Assembly: GCF_017979475.1 (NCBI RefSeq)
Contig: NZ_JAERIT010000005.1
Coordinates: forward strand, 1 to 64,000
From: Helicobacter pullorum NCTC 12824
GTDB taxonomy: Bacteria; Campylobacterota; Campylobacteria; Campylobacterales; Helicobacteraceae
Reading direction: 5' to 3'
DNA length: 64,000 bases
Shown here piece after piece: positions 33,453 through 43,278 of the stretch. The stretch's first letter is position 1. Every line of letters starts with the position of its first letter. The position numbers and the translations under genes were made by a program. The notes under the pieces were generated by a model. The model did no database searches and was not told the origin of the DNA. It was given only the letters and a program-made list of their open reading frames with translations.

Positions 33453-33813
33453 TGCTTAAATCCTTTTTGATTTGAATAATTTTATTGTTTTCATCAACAA
33501 GCACTACTTTTGGTTCGTAATGCTTCAATTCTTCTTTGGAGAATTGTGCATAAGCCATAATGATAATTTTATCTCCAACTTGCACTTTTCTAGCAGCAGC
33601 ACCATTGAGGCAAATATCGCCACTTTTGCCTTTGATGACATAAGTTGAAAATCGTTCGCCATTATTAATATTGACAATATCCACTTTTTGTCCCTCTAAT
33701 AATCCTGCGGCTTCCATTAAGGCATCATCTATCGTGATAGAACCGACATAATTCAAGTTCGCATCGCTTACTCTTGCACGATGAATCTTGCTATAAAGCA
33801 TTGTAAAATCCAA
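33445..33813 (-). CDS. panD: Aspartate 1-decarboxylase
   Basis: Makes beta-alanine for pantothenate/CoA. The pyruvoyl enzyme self-cleaves between Gly24 and Ser25 in [12 protein letters not shown] chose the TTG at 33813, not the ATG at 33801, because AGGAAG lies 5 bp before it and the resulting numbering puts the cleavage site exactly at 24/25 as in characterised homologues. The 122-residue protein has normal length. It is the first gene of the long minus-strand operon. Confidence 0.93.
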   Translation of the reverse strand: MDFTMLYSKIHRARVSDANLNYVGSITIDDALMEAAGLLEGQKVDIVNINNGERFSTYVIKGKSGDICLNGAAARKVQVGDKIIIMAYAQFSKEELKHYEPKVVLVDENNKIIQIKKDLSNV

Positions 33814-33959
33814 AATCACTTCCTATGGCATATTGATTTGTTAAATTAAAAAATTGTCTAATTTTAACACATTTTTATTAGTATGAATGCTTTTTGTTTT
33901 GATTTTTTTGTTTTTTGAGCTTTGGATAAAGAATTTTTGGAGTGTGTGAGGGGTATTTA

Positions 33960-35666
33960 CTAAGTTTGGGATAAATAAAAGGGTTTGGAGATTTGAATAA
34001 GTGCACTTAGAAATTGTCCTTTTTGGTTTAGCCAATAATTTTTGTCACAAACAATAATAATTTCTTTTTTTGCACGAGAGAGAGCTACATTGAGGGCAAA
34101 AAGGGCTTGTGGATTTCTTGAATCATTGAGGTAATAATTGAGGGTTACAGGAGAGAAGATTACACAATCAAACTCTTGTCCTTGTGAAGAATGAATGGTA
34201 AAAACGCATTCTTCATTTCTTAAAGCAGGCATTTTTTGTAAAATTAATTTGCGTTGATTCACAAAAGGTGTGAGGATAGCGAAGTTTTTCTTTTCTTGTA
34301 AGAATCTTTTTGCAAGATAACAACAAGCATTTGCCTCATCAAGATTGGCATTATTTTCTTGTGAAGTGGTTTGTATAAAATGGCAAAAAAGATTAGTGTG
34401 ATTGGGTAAGCCTTTGAGATTGTTTTTGTAAATATAAAAATCAAGCAATTTTGCAAGATTGTCTCCATATCTGTGCGTGTAGGTAAGTGTGTAAAATGGA
34501 TAGTTTGGGGAGTTTATTTGTGTGGTTGGATTGGCTTTGAAAAAGTTAGTTTGGTGTCTGAAAAAAGATTCTAAAAATAAACTAGAATACTGCCAAAACT
34601 TAGAAATTTGCCATTTTGGGTTATTTGAATCTTGTTTATTTAATAAGCAAATAGGTTGAAGTTGTTTGTGGTCCCCTAAGAGAGTGATTGGCTTATTAAA
34701 CATGCAAAGAGGAATAACTTTGATAAGTGGGCAGAAAGCAGCCTCATCAATAAAAAAATGAGCAAATGGGAGTTCATAAAGTTCATCTCGTCTAAGAAAA
34801 GTATCTAAGGTAGCAGCAATCAGTAGAGATTTTTGGATAGCTTTTTTGTAGTTTGGTTTGTTGTTTAGTAGGGGATCGCAATTTTGTGGGAATCTTTGGG
34901 CAAAGGTTTGGGTTGGTGTGCCAAGTCTTAAAATGCAAGAAGTATCAATGCCGATATTGTTTAAACTTTCAATAAGTGTGTTTAAAGATTGCTCTAATGC
35001 GTTATTTGTGGGGGCAAGTATGGCGACTTTGAGATTGGATTTGAGATAAAAGGCTAGGGCATGCAATAAAACCATTTTGGTTTTTCCACTCCCTGCAACT
35101 CCCCAAACATAGCAAAAACTTTTTGAAAAAATGCCCTCTAATGCTTCTAATTGTTCTTGATGGGGTGGGTTTTCTAAATCCTTTAATGCTTGTATATCAG
35201 GAGAGATTCTAGGAAGAGTGGTTGGGAAATGTAGAGGTTTAAGAGAGAGATAGAAATTCAAAATATTTTTAACAAGGAATTTTAAGTCCGAAAAAAGCCT
35301 AATTTCATTCTTTTTTTCAAAAAGTTGGTTTTTTAGTGATTCTTCTATTTCAAGGCTTAAGATTTTGTGTTTTTCATCATAAAAAGAAGTTTGGATAGAA
35401 AGGTTTTCAGAAATTGGAAATTCTTCATCCAAAAAACGCAAAACAAGCCCTTCAAGGCTAAATAGTTTGGAGTATAAAGTAAGTTGCAATCCAAAAATGG
35501 TTTTAGAAATGCTTTGAATTTTTATCTCATCATAACCTAGGTTATTTTCTACCAAATAATCATAATAATTTTGTGCGCTTTCTATCAAAAAATCATAAGA
35601 ATCTTGTGTGAGGCTATTCAGGTTGAACCCCTTGGTATTTAAAATAAGCTGCACAGGCTCCCTCAC
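33960..35666 (-). CDS. Superfamily I DNA/RNA helicase (Upf1/Dna2-like)
   Basis: A 568-residue helicase. Walker A is WGVAGSGKTKMVLLH, Walker B is FIDEAAFCPL, and GDHKQLQPI, a motif III element, matches the Upf1/Dna2 branch. The N-terminal 140 residues are a helical, non-catalytic region. The C-terminal CVFTIHSSQGQEFD and NVALSRAKKEIIIV are the motif V/VI regions. The GTG start overlaps hypD by 53 bp, more than usual, so the true start could be later. The substrate is unknown. Confidence 0.85.
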   Translation of the reverse strand: MREPVQLILNTKGFNLNSLTQDSYDFLIESAQNYYDYLVENNLGYDEIKIQSISKTIFGLQLTLYSKLFSLEGLVLRFLDEEFPISENLSIQTSFYDEKHKILSLEIEESLKNQLFEKKNEIRLFSDLKFLVKNILNFYLSLKPLHFPTTLPRISPDIQALKDLENPPHQEQLEALEGIFSKSFCYVWGVAGSGKTKMVLLHALAFYLKSNLKVAILAPTNNALEQSLNTLIESLNNIGIDTSCILRLGTPTQTFAQRFPQNCDPLLNNKPNYKKAIQKSLLIAATLDTFLRRDELYELPFAHFFIDEAAFCPLIKVIPLCMFNKPITLLGDHKQLQPICLLNKQDSNNPKWQISKFWQYSSLFLESFFRHQTNFFKANPTTQINSPNYPFYTLTYTHRYGDNLAKLLDFYIYKNNLKGLPNHTNLFCHFIQTTSQENNANLDEANACCYLAKRFLQEKKNFAILTPFVNQRKLILQKMPALRNEECVFTIHSSQGQEFDCVIFSPVTLNYYLNDSRNPQALFALNVALSRAKKEIIIVCDKNYWLNQKGQFLSALIQISKPFYLSQT

Positions 35667-36729
35667 TGCTTACCATACAGCTTCCTAATGGATTTTGGGG
35701 ATTGCATGCTTTGCCAAAAAGTTTGCAGTCATAGGGTTTTTTATTGCCCTTTAAAATCTCTCCACACAAGCAATTTTTATGTTCTTCTTTGGGGATTCCA
35801 CCAAGATAATCTTTGAAGATAATTCCAGCATCAAATTGACTAAATTCATCTTTTAATTTCAAAGAGGAGTGTGGAATCTCTCCAAGCCCACGCCAATAAA
35901 AACTATCATCTAAAGTAAAATATTGTTGTATTAATTTTTGTGCTTTGAGATTCCCATCATAGCTTACACTTCGTGCATATTGAGTTTCTACTTTTGGGGT
36001 TTTATTGATGATTTGGTGTAGGATTGAAAGTAGGCTTTCTCCAATATCTGTAGGTTCAAATCCGCAAATAACGATAGGAATTTGGTATTTTTGCACCAAA
36101 GATTCATAGATTTTAGAGCCAGTAATTACACTGACATGAGAGGGTGCTAAAAGAGCGTCAATTTGGCAATTTTTATCACCCAAAATTACCTCTAAAGGCG
36201 GTGGGACTAAAATATGGTTGATATGAAAAAAGACATTTTTTAAATCAAGCTCTATTACTTTTTGCAATAAAGCAGCTGTCATTGGGGTGGTTGTTTCAAA
36301 TCCTATGGCAAAATAAACAATTTTTTTTGTTGGATTATTGTGTGCGATTTTTAGAATATCCAAAGGAGAATATACAAAGATAATTTCTAAGCCTTTTGCT
36401 CTTGCTTCTTGCAAACTTCCATAACTGCCGGGGACTTTTATCATATCCCCAAGTGTAACTAAAATAACATCTTTTTGGGAAGCGATTTTGTAGGCACAAT
36501 CAATACGGCTTTTGGACATCACACATACAGGACAGCCCGGTCCATGCACAAATTCAATGTTGTTTGGGAGAAGTTGAGGGAGTGCGTATTTCATAATTGT
36601 ATGTGTATGCCCTCCGCAAACTTCCATAATTTTTATGGGTTTTTTGAGTTTTTTGCTTAGAGTTTGGATTGCTAAAAAAGTTTCTTTGATTTTTTGTGGA
36701 TTGCGATAAGTATCAATATATGGATTCAT
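35614..36729 (-). CDS. hypD: [NiFe]-hydrogenase maturation protein HypD
   Basis: Fe-S protein that with HypC builds the Fe(CN)2CO cofactor. The 371 residues contain VCGGHTHTIMKYALPQL, VHGPGCPVCVM and a C-terminal cysteine-rich tail (CLCGEILKG, then GKACNPQNPLGSCMVS). It is complete. None of the other hyp genes or hydrogenase structural genes is present in this window, so the operon is dispersed here. Confidence 0.95.
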   Translation of the reverse strand: MNPYIDTYRNPQKIKETFLAIQTLSKKLKKPIKIMEVCGGHTHTIMKYALPQLLPNNIEFVHGPGCPVCVMSKSRIDCAYKIASQKDVILVTLGDMIKVPGSYGSLQEARAKGLEIIFVYSPLDILKIAHNNPTKKIVYFAIGFETTTPMTAALLQKVIELDLKNVFFHINHILVPPPLEVILGDKNCQIDALLAPSHVSVITGSKIYESLVQKYQIPIVICGFEPTDIGESLLSILHQIINKTPKVETQYARSVSYDGNLKAQKLIQQYFTLDDSFYWRGLGEIPHSSLKLKDEFSQFDAGIIFKDYLGGIPKEEHKNCLCGEILKGNKKPYDCKLFGKACNPQNPLGSCMVSSEGACAAYFKYQGVQPE

Positions 36730-36784
36730 AAAGCCTCTTTTTGATTGTCTAAAATTTGGGAATTATGCCATTTTTTATTTTAAA

Positions 36785-37240
36785 TTATTGCGTTTGAAGT
36801 GCTTTTTGGATTAAAAAATCAAAATGTTGGTCATACATAGGATTGAATAATGCAATGGGAATTTCATAGTATTGTTTGTAGAGTTTGTCGGTATTGTGGG
36901 TTAGAACTTGTATGTTTAATTCTAATAAATAGCGAGGGAGCATACTAAATGAAGAACGCGGAGAATAATCGCCTTGGCTTTCATTGTAAAAATGTGTGAA
37001 ATAGTAGCGTATTTCTTGGATATTGGGGTTTGGATTTTGGTTAAAAAGGATTTTGAAGCGGTTTTCAAAGGTTTTAGGAAAATCTGTAGGAATAATGCTT
37101 GTATCTAATTCTTTGGCATAAGTGATTTTGGGATAAGGAATGCTTGGATTTGCTGGTGCTATGATTGGTGATTTGGAACAATTGGATATAAAAAATAAAA
37201 TAAAACCTAAAATAAAAAATGTTAGAATCTTCTTTAGCAT
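36785..37240 (-). CDS. Small lipoprotein, unknown function
   Basis: A 151-residue protein with a lipoprotein signal (MLKKILTFFILGFILFFISNC), so Cys21 is probably lipidated and Lnt would acylate it. The mature part lacks recognisable domains; it is rich in Asn, Tyr and Phe and has the repeated tract QNPNPNIQEIRYYFTHF. It sits upstream of hypD on the same strand (55-bp gap) and is divergent from truB. Confidence 0.75.
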   Translation of the reverse strand: MLKKILTFFILGFILFFISNCSKSPIIAPANPSIPYPKITYAKELDTSIIPTDFPKTFENRFKILFNQNPNPNIQEIRYYFTHFYNESQGDYSPRSSFSMLPRYLLELNIQVLTHNTDKLYKQYYEIPIALFNPMYDQHFDFLIQKALQTQ

Positions 37241-37345
37241 TAGTATCCTTTATGATTCTGCATTTTTTAGTGAAAATGCAATGGATTAAATTTGTATGGT
37301 GTTAAGGATTCTAACATAAAAATTTATGTTTTTAAAGGCGAGATT

Positions 37346-38182
37346 TTGAATCGTATTTTTGTGGCAAAAAAGCCTTTGTTTGTTTCATCTAATGGATATT
37401 TGGGGTTTTTAAAAAGAAGAGATAGAATTAAAAAGGCTGGTTTTAGCGGGATTTTAGATCCTTTTGCGTGTGGAACTTTGGTTGTAGCTTATGGGCAATA
37501 TACTCGACTTTTCCCCTTTTTGCCTAAGAATCCAAAAGTCTATCAAGCCACACTTTGGTTGGGGTTGGAGAGCGATTCTTTGGATATTGAAAATGTTAAA
37601 AAGATACATCACATTCAAAGATTTTCAGAAGGATATTTGGAGGATTTGTTAAAAAAGTTTTGTGGTGAAATTTCTTTTGTTCCTCCAAAATATAGTGCCA
37701 AAAAGATTGATGGCAAAAAAGCTTATGAGCTTGCAAGAGCTGGGCAAAAAGTGCAGCTAAAAGAACAAACAATGGAGATTTTTAAGATCGAGTTTTTAAA
37801 CTATTCTCATCCTTTTTTGAGTTTTAAAGTTTGGGTGAGTGAGGGTAGTTATATCCGCTCTTTGGGTGAATTGATTGCAAAAGAGTTGGGTTGTATGGGC
37901 GGGCTTAGTTATCTTGAGCGATTGAGTGAGGGGGGATTGGGTTATGAAAATGAAAAAAACTTGAATCCCTTAGAGATTTTAGGATTGCCAAAGATTCTTG
38001 TTGAAAAGAATCAAAGAAATATTTTAGAAGAAAAGGTCAAAAATGGCAAGAAAATTACACAAGAAGAATTAAAAATCCATAAAGATGGAAAATATATAGT
38101 GCAATTTGAAGATTTTTTTTCTATAATTTCAAAACAAGAACGAGAGATACAATATTTAGCAAATAGGATTCCTTTATGTTGA
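37346..38182 (+). CDS. truB: tRNA pseudouridine(55) synthase
   Basis: Makes pseudouridine 55 in tRNA. The 278 residues carry the catalytic Asp38 in [13 protein letters not shown]. The TTG at 37346 is chosen because AAAGGCGAG precedes it and the product then starts with [15 protein letters not shown], as expected. A further upstream in-frame TTG at 37292 would add 18 unlikely residues. It starts the operon truB-csrA-ispE-smpB and overlaps csrA by 7 bp. Confidence 0.92.
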   Translation: MNRIFVAKKPLFVSSNGYLGFLKRRDRIKKAGFSGILDPFACGTLVVAYGQYTRLFPFLPKNPKVYQATLWLGLESDSLDIENVKKIHHIQRFSEGYLEDLLKKFCGEISFVPPKYSAKKIDGKKAYELARAGQKVQLKEQTMEIFKIEFLNYSHPFLSFKVWVSEGSYIRSLGELIAKELGCMGGLSYLERLSEGGLGYENEKNLNPLEILGLPKILVEKNQRNILEEKVKNGKKITQEELKIHKDGKYIVQFEDFFSIISKQEREIQYLANRIPLC

Positions 38183-38406
38183 TTTTATCAAGAAAAGAAA
38201 ATGAAAGTGTTACAATCGGTGATGATATTACTATAAAGATTATTGGTATTGATAAGGGCAGTGTGAAAATTGGTTTTGAAGCACCGCCACATTTGCTGAT
38301 TTTGAGGGAAGAGTTGAAGATGGCTATTTTGGAAGAGAATAGAAAATCTCTTTCGCACAAAGAGGATAATCTCAATCAGTTAGTTGGTGCAAAAAAGAAA
38401 ATCTAA
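38176..38406 (+). CDS. csrA: Carbon storage regulator CsrA
   Basis: A 76-residue RNA-binding dimer that represses translation at GGA motifs. The family N-terminus [18 protein letters not shown] and the LREEL helix are present. In Campylobacterota CsrA controls flagellar and virulence genes, often antagonised by FliW, which is not present in this window. It overlaps truB and abuts ispE directly. Confidence 0.93.
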   Translation: MLILSRKENESVTIGDDITIKIIGIDKGSVKIGFEAPPHLLILREELKMAILEENRKSLSHKEDNLNQLVGAKKKI

Positions 38407-39162
38407 ATGATAAAATCTTATGCAAAAATCAATATTTTTTTGAAAATTACAGGAAGAATGTTATTTGAAAATGTGAATTATCACACTCTTTTGTCGCGAT
38501 TTATGCTGGTTAAAAGTTTGTTTGATGAAATAGAAATCACAGAGGGAAGCGGTGGATTTGAGGTTTATGGTGATTTTGATTGTCCTATGGAGAAAAATAC
38601 GATATTTAGGGCTTTTATAGAAATTTTGCCTTTTTTGGATAAAGAGAAACAAAAATATCTTAGCAATCTTAAGGTTGAAGTAAAAAAGAGAATCCCAAGT
38701 GGTGGAGGGCTTGGCGGTGGAAGTTCAAATGCTGCAAGTTTTTTATTGTGGGTTAATAAGCAATTAGAATTAAAATGGGATTTTAAAAAAATGTGTGAAA
38801 TAGGGCAGAAGGTTGGCAGTGATGTTCCATTTTTTTTAAGTGAATATGAAATAGCAGATGTAAGTGGGCGTGGAGAGAATATTCAGCAAAGCAAAGAAAA
38901 GTCTTTTGAAGTGCAAATTGTCCATCCAAAAATCCATTGCGATACAGCCAAAGTTTATCAAGCGTATGCAAAAGAATTTTATGCACCAACGCAGATGAAT
39001 TGGTTTAGGTTTAGCAATGAGGCAATCCTTAAACAATCACCTTATGAAAATAATGATTTATTAAAACCTGTTTTGAAACTTTATCCAAGTTTGCTTGAAT
39101 ATCCCAAAAATGGATATTTTTTAAGCGGTAGTGGCAGCTGCTTTTGGAAAATTAGAGAGTAA
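38407..39162 (+). CDS. ispE: 4-diphosphocytidyl-2-C-methyl-D-erythritol kinase
   Basis: Phosphorylates CDP-ME in the MEP isoprenoid pathway. The 251-residue GHMP kinase has the ATP loop PSGGGLGGGSSNAASFL and the C-terminal GSGSCFWKI. The N-terminal SYAKINIFLKITG is standard. The order csrA-ispE-smpB-exbB-exbD matches H. pylori as I recall it. The ispA product in this window acts downstream in the same pathway. Confidence 0.93.
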   Translation: MIKSYAKINIFLKITGRMLFENVNYHTLLSRFMLVKSLFDEIEITEGSGGFEVYGDFDCPMEKNTIFRAFIEILPFLDKEKQKYLSNLKVEVKKRIPSGGGLGGGSSNAASFLLWVNKQLELKWDFKKMCEIGQKVGSDVPFFLSEYEIADVSGRGENIQQSKEKSFEVQIVHPKIHCDTAKVYQAYAKEFYAPTQMNWFRFSNEAILKQSPYENNDLLKPVLKLYPSLLEYPKNGYFLSGSGSCFWKIRE

Positions 39163-39163
39163 A

Positions 39164-39622
39164 ATGAAAATAATTGCAACTAACAAAAAAGCTTTGTATG
39201 ATTTTTTTATTTTGGAAAAATATGAAGCAGGAATCGAGCTTGTAGGAAGTGAAGTGAAATCTATTCGTGCTGGAAGGGTGAATCTTAAAGATAGTTTTGT
39301 AAAAATTGTAAATGGAGAGGCTTTTTTGTTCCAAGCTCATATTTCGGTACTAGATACAACTAACCGCTATTATAAACCAGATGAAAAGCGTCCTAGAAAA
39401 TTACTTTTGCATAGGAAAGAGATTGATAAGCTTTTTGGTAAGAGTCAAGTGGGAGGAATGAGCATTGTAGCATTGAAATTGTATTTTAATAAACGCAATA
39501 AGGCAAAATTGGAAATTGCTTTGGCAAAGGGCAAGAATCTACACGATAAGCGTGAATCTTTGAAAGAAAAAATACAAAATAGAGAAATCGCACAAACCTT
39601 AAAAGAATTTCAAAGAAGATAG
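39164..39622 (+). CDS. smpB: SsrA-binding protein SmpB
   Basis: Binds tmRNA for ribosome rescue. The 152-residue beta-barrel protein has the family motifs YEAGIELVGSEVKSIRAG, FQAHIS and the basic C-terminal tail KGKNLHDKRESLKEK. The ATG lies one base after the ispE stop; an in-frame opening further upstream inside ispE is not used. The tmRNA itself is not in the window. Confidence 0.96.
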   Translation: MKIIATNKKALYDFFILEKYEAGIELVGSEVKSIRAGRVNLKDSFVKIVNGEAFLFQAHISVLDTTNRYYKPDEKRPRKLLLHRKEIDKLFGKSQVGGMSIVALKLYFNKRNKAKLEIALAKGKNLHDKRESLKEKIQNREIAQTLKEFQRR

Positions 39623-39631
39623 GAGGTTATT

Positions 39632-40114
39632 TTGTTTGGTTTGTCTTTAAAAGAAATCGTAGAATATGGAGTTATAGGCATTTTGGTATTGATGAGTATT
39701 ATTGCGTTGTGGGCTGTCTTTGAGAGATTGCTTTTTTATCGTTATATTAAACTTGTTTTGTATGATAACAAAACTGAATTAGAGATTGAGCTTTCTAAGA
39801 ATCTAACCTTGATTGCTACAATTGGTTCTAATGCACCTTATGTGGGGCTTTTGGGGACTGTTTTTGGGATTATTATGACATTTGTGCAAATTGGGCAATC
39901 AGGAATGGTTGATACAACAAGTATTATGACAGGATTGGCATTGGCATTGCAAGCGACAGCGGGAGGGCTTTTGGTGGCGATTCCTTCTATTATTTTTTAT
40001 AATCTTTTGATGCGTAAGAGTGAAGTTTTGGTGGCAAAATGGGAAATTTTACAAGAGAAAAAACAAAGCGGGAATTATAGCTTAAAAGAGCTAGAAGAAA
40101 ACAAAGGCAGATAA
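39632..40114 (+). CDS. exbB: ExbB/TolQ proton-channel protein
   Basis: A 160-residue inner-membrane component of a TonB- or Tol-type proton-driven motor. Three hydrophobic helices are seen: ILVLMSIIALWAVFERLLF, PYVGLLGTVFGIIMTFVQI and ALALQATAGGLLVAIPSII. The last two form the channel. The TTG start follows AGGAGG. It overlaps exbD by one base (TAATG). No tonB is nearby. It sits upstream of a second, larger channel pair in the same operon. Confidence 0.92.
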   Translation: MFGLSLKEIVEYGVIGILVLMSIIALWAVFERLLFYRYIKLVLYDNKTELEIELSKNLTLIATIGSNAPYVGLLGTVFGIIMTFVQIGQSGMVDTTSIMTGLALALQATAGGLLVAIPSIIFYNLLMRKSEVLVAKWEILQEKKQSGNYSLKELEENKGR

Positions 40115-40503
40115 TGAAGCGTTTTAAAAGAATGGATACAATCAATATTGTTCCTTTTATTGATATTATGCTTGTTTTATTGGTGATTGTATTGACGAGT
40201 GCAACTTTTATTGCACAAGGTAAGATACCTATTTCTATCCCTCAAGCAGAGGGTTCAGAAAGTACAAAAGAAAATCTAAAAAGTGTTGAAATTACAATCA
40301 ATGCCCAAGGGGAATATTTTTTGGATAAAACCCAAATGGATTTAGAAGGGATAAGAAATGCACTTTTGGAAATGCCAAAAGATACACCAATTTTGCTACG
40401 CGGAGATCAAAAAAGCTATTTTGAAAAATTTATCGCATTGATTGGTATTTTAAATTCTATTGAACGCGTAAATGTAGATATACAAGTGGAGCAGATGAGA
40501 TAA
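40114..40503 (+). CDS. exbD: ExbD/TolR proton-channel partner
   Basis: A 129-residue bitopic protein, partner of ExbB. The single helix carries the channel aspartate in NIVPFIDIMLVLLVIVLTS, followed by a periplasmic domain (KSVEITINAQGEYFLDKTQ). It overlaps both neighbours by one base, so exbB, exbD and the next small gene are probably translated together. Confidence 0.92.
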   Translation: MKRFKRMDTINIVPFIDIMLVLLVIVLTSATFIAQGKIPISIPQAEGSESTKENLKSVEITINAQGEYFLDKTQMDLEGIRNALLEMPKDTPILLRGDQKSYFEKFIALIGILNSIERVNVDIQVEQMR

Positions 40504-40688
40504 TGTTTAAAGAGAGCTATGATATATCAACAATTATTTCAGCAATTGTAACATTTTTGTTGATTTTGTTGGTGGTGCGGTTTATATTGTTTTTGGCAAA
40601 TCGAAAAAAGACACAAATCCAAAAACCAGATTGGCTAGAAGGTGATGAGCGTTTTGAGATAAAAAAGGGGAGAAGAAAAGGAAAATAG
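40503..40688 (+). CDS. Small single-pass membrane protein between exbD and zorA-like gene
   Basis: A 61-residue protein with one helix (about 10-33, ISAIVTFLLILLVVRFILF) and a strongly basic cytoplasmic tail (KKTQIQKPDWLEGDERFEIKKGRRKGK). It starts in a TAATG overlap with exbD and ends one base before the zorA-like ATG, so it is in the middle of the translational unit. I know no family. It could be an accessory subunit of either motor (inference). Confidence 0.75.
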   Translation: MFKESYDISTIISAIVTFLLILLVVRFILFLANRKKTQIQKPDWLEGDERFEIKKGRRKGK

Positions 40689-40689
40689 A

Positions 40690-43278
40690 ATGGAAAATAT
40701 TTTGATTAATATAATTTTCACAATCATTATGCTTGGGCTAGCAGTATGGGATTTTGTGAGTTATGGGAAGCAAAAACATAGGGATTTTAAGTCAATTATT
40801 ATGAGCACGGGGGTTTTGGGGACTTTTGTGGGGATTTTTGTGGGCTTACAAGATTTCAATGTCAATGAGATTGAAAAATCTGTCCCATTTTTGTTAGAAG
40901 GGCTTAAAACTGCGTTTTATACCTCTATTTTGGGAATGTCTTTGGCAATTATATTGGCAATTATTCAAAAGGGTAGAGCTGTTAAGAGTGATTTTGAAAA
41001 TATGATGGATTATTTTTCATTGCAGGTTTCTAAGCTAGATGAATTAAACAAAATAAAAGATATTGTGGAATATGGCAAGAAAAATTTAGATTTTCAAAGA
41101 GAATATTATAATACACAAAAAGATAATTTCTCTAAAATTGAAAGCTATTTTCATTTGAGCAATCAAACACTCAAAGAGGCAATGCAACATTTAGCACAGG
41201 GAGCTTCTAAAGAGCTTATTAGTGCTTTAGAGGGGGTTATTAGAGATTTTAATAAACGCATTACAGATCAGTTTGGAGATAATTTCAAAGAGCTAAATGC
41301 CGCTGTTTCGCAAATGATTTTGTGGCAAAGCAATTACAAAGATTCTATTGTTCAATTAGATGAGAATTTGAAAAACACATTAAAAGTGTTTTGCATCACA
41401 CAAGAAAGTTTAGAAATGATTGCAAAACGCAATGAGGAAGTGCTAGGAGTTTATAACGCACTTGCACACACTATTGAATCTTCGCGTATAGAAAATGAAA
41501 AATTATCTGGATTGCTTGCAGGATTTAAGGATATGCATAAGGATGCAAGTAGTGCTTTGGGGGCAGTGAATGAATTGACACAGGTTTTGCAAGAAGCCCA
41601 TTTGCAAGCATTAAATCATACTCAAAATAATATGAGTGAGATTAGAGGATTTTTAACACAAACTTTACAAGAGCATAAAAGCACAACTAAAGAAGTGTTG
41701 GCGGAGAATCTCAAAGTGTTGGAAAATGACTATTTGAAGGCTAGTGAAAATTTACTTTCCCTTCAAAAGCAGTTTGAAGAATTTAATTCTCAATACCTCA
41801 CACAAAACAAAGAAAATTTACAAAATGCCATAAGTGAATTTGAAGAGAGCAATATAGAGCTAAAAAATAGAAATTTAGAAATGATGGGGCAAACTCAAGA
41901 AAATATACAAAAGTATTTAGAGAGCATAAAACAAGATTATTTAAATTCTTTGAGTGCTTTAAAAGAGGTTCAACAAGAATCTTTATTGCTTATTGAAGAG
42001 CAAGCCAAACAAAGTAATCATATTTTGACGCAACATACAAACAATCTTGAAGTATCGCTAAAAGATGTGGGGGCAAATTTGGAAGAAATGAGTGCTAAAG
42101 TTGCTACAAATCTCACAAAAAATTCTGAAACATTAGAGCAGCATATGACAAATGCGGTTTTGAATTTTGATGCTTTGTTGGGTAATACTACAAAGACTTT
42201 GCAAGAAAATCTTCAAGAATCCAAAAATACTCTAGTGGCATTGTCAAAAGAGATTGAAGATGCAATGTCGGTGGTAACAAAAAGTTTGGATTCTCTTTTG
42301 AATGATACTGCTAATTCTTTGAGTAAAAGCACGCAAAATATCGAAGAATCTTTGGTTTTTGCTAATCAAACCATTAGCGATAGCTTCTCTCAAACAGCAC
42401 AAGAAATCGGTAAAAGTGTCCATAATCTCTTAGAATATAACCAAAAAAATTCTCAAGAAATGCAAGAAATTATGAAAAAGAATGTTGCTACAATGGATGC
42501 AAATCTCACACAAATGACTCAAAATGTACAAAAATATTACCAAGAAATTCAAGATAAAATGCGTGCGAGTTTTGGGGAATCTTATAAAAATGCCATAGAA
42601 TCATTTGGAGCTTATATCAAAAATTCTACTAACGCTTATCAAAATCAACTTGTTAAATTTTCGCAAAATAATCTTGAAGTGATTTTGAAAAATCATTCTC
42701 AATCTTTGGAAAGCCACGAAAAAATACATGCAAATTTACAGCAAACTTTAATGGGGATTGTAGAAAGCTTTAATGCAGAAAGCAAGCAAGTTATTGTGAG
42801 TGCTAAGAAGTTTTCACAAGAATTGTTGAGCGCTTCAGGAGAGCAGTTAAAGGAGCATTCATCAGAAGTGATTAAGCAATATAGTCAATTAGAGCTAAAA
42901 ATTAAAGATTCTTTGCAAGAAATGGCGCAACATTATTTGGGTATGCTCTCAACGCTTACTCAACAAAGTATCGAATTGCCAAAGAATGTGAGTGTTGAAT
43001 TGCTTAATGAGTTTAATAAATTGCAAAAGAATCTTGGAGAGGCTTTGGAGAAAACTTATTTTTCTTTAGAAAGTAGCCATAAGGGGATTGAAGAGATATT
43101 AAGAATTATTCAAAGCAATGTTTCTTCTTCACTCACACAGACTTCTAATCTCAATGAGAATCTTTGTAAATCCTTAGGCGAGCTTGATGGGGCATTGTCC
43201 AATATTACTTTAGGTTTTCGTCAAGATTATGAATGGTTTTTGAGGAGAATTAAGGAGCTTATGGGGGCTAGAAATTAA
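40690..43278 (+). CDS. ZorA-like MotA/TolQ/ExbB protein with long helical tail
   Basis: An 862-residue protein. The first ~95 residues are a compact channel unit with an N-terminal helix and MSTGVLGTFVGIFVGL (39-52), then LLEGLKTAFYTSILGMSLAII (68-88), the MotA/ExbB helix pair. About 760 residues of Gln/Asn/Ser/Glu-rich heptad-like helix follow, without a globular domain. This is the architecture of ZorA of the Zorya defence system, where the tail forms a long intracellular rod. It overlaps the zorB-like gene by one base. Confidence 0.85.
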   Translation: MENILINIIFTIIMLGLAVWDFVSYGKQKHRDFKSIIMSTGVLGTFVGIFVGLQDFNVNEIEKSVPFLLEGLKTAFYTSILGMSLAIILAIIQKGRAVKSDFENMMDYFSLQVSKLDELNKIKDIVEYGKKNLDFQREYYNTQKDNFSKIESYFHLSNQTLKEAMQHLAQGASKELISALEGVIRDFNKRITDQFGDNFKELNAAVSQMILWQSNYKDSIVQLDENLKNTLKVFCITQESLEMIAKRNEEVLGVYNALAHTIESSRIENEKLSGLLAGFKDMHKDASSALGAVNELTQVLQEAHLQALNHTQNNMSEIRGFLTQTLQEHKSTTKEVLAENLKVLENDYLKASENLLSLQKQFEEFNSQYLTQNKENLQNAISEFEESNIELKNRNLEMMGQTQENIQKYLESIKQDYLNSLSALKEVQQESLLLIEEQAKQSNHILTQHTNNLEVSLKDVGANLEEMSAKVATNLTKNSETLEQHMTNAVLNFDALLGNTTKTLQENLQESKNTLVALSKEIEDAMSVVTKSLDSLLNDTANSLSKSTQNIEESLVFANQTISDSFSQTAQEIGKSVHNLLEYNQKNSQEMQEIMKKNVATMDANLTQMTQNVQKYYQEIQDKMRASFGESYKNAIESFGAYIKNSTNAYQNQLVKFSQNNLEVILKNHSQSLESHEKIHANLQQTLMGIVESFNAESKQVIVSAKKFSQELLSASGEQLKEHSSEVIKQYSQLELKIKDSLQEMAQHYLGMLSTLTQQSIELPKNVSVELLNEFNKLQKNLGEALEKTYFSLESSHKGIEEILRIIQSNVSSSLTQTSNLNENLCKSLGELDGALSNITLGFRQDYEWFLRRIKELMGARN

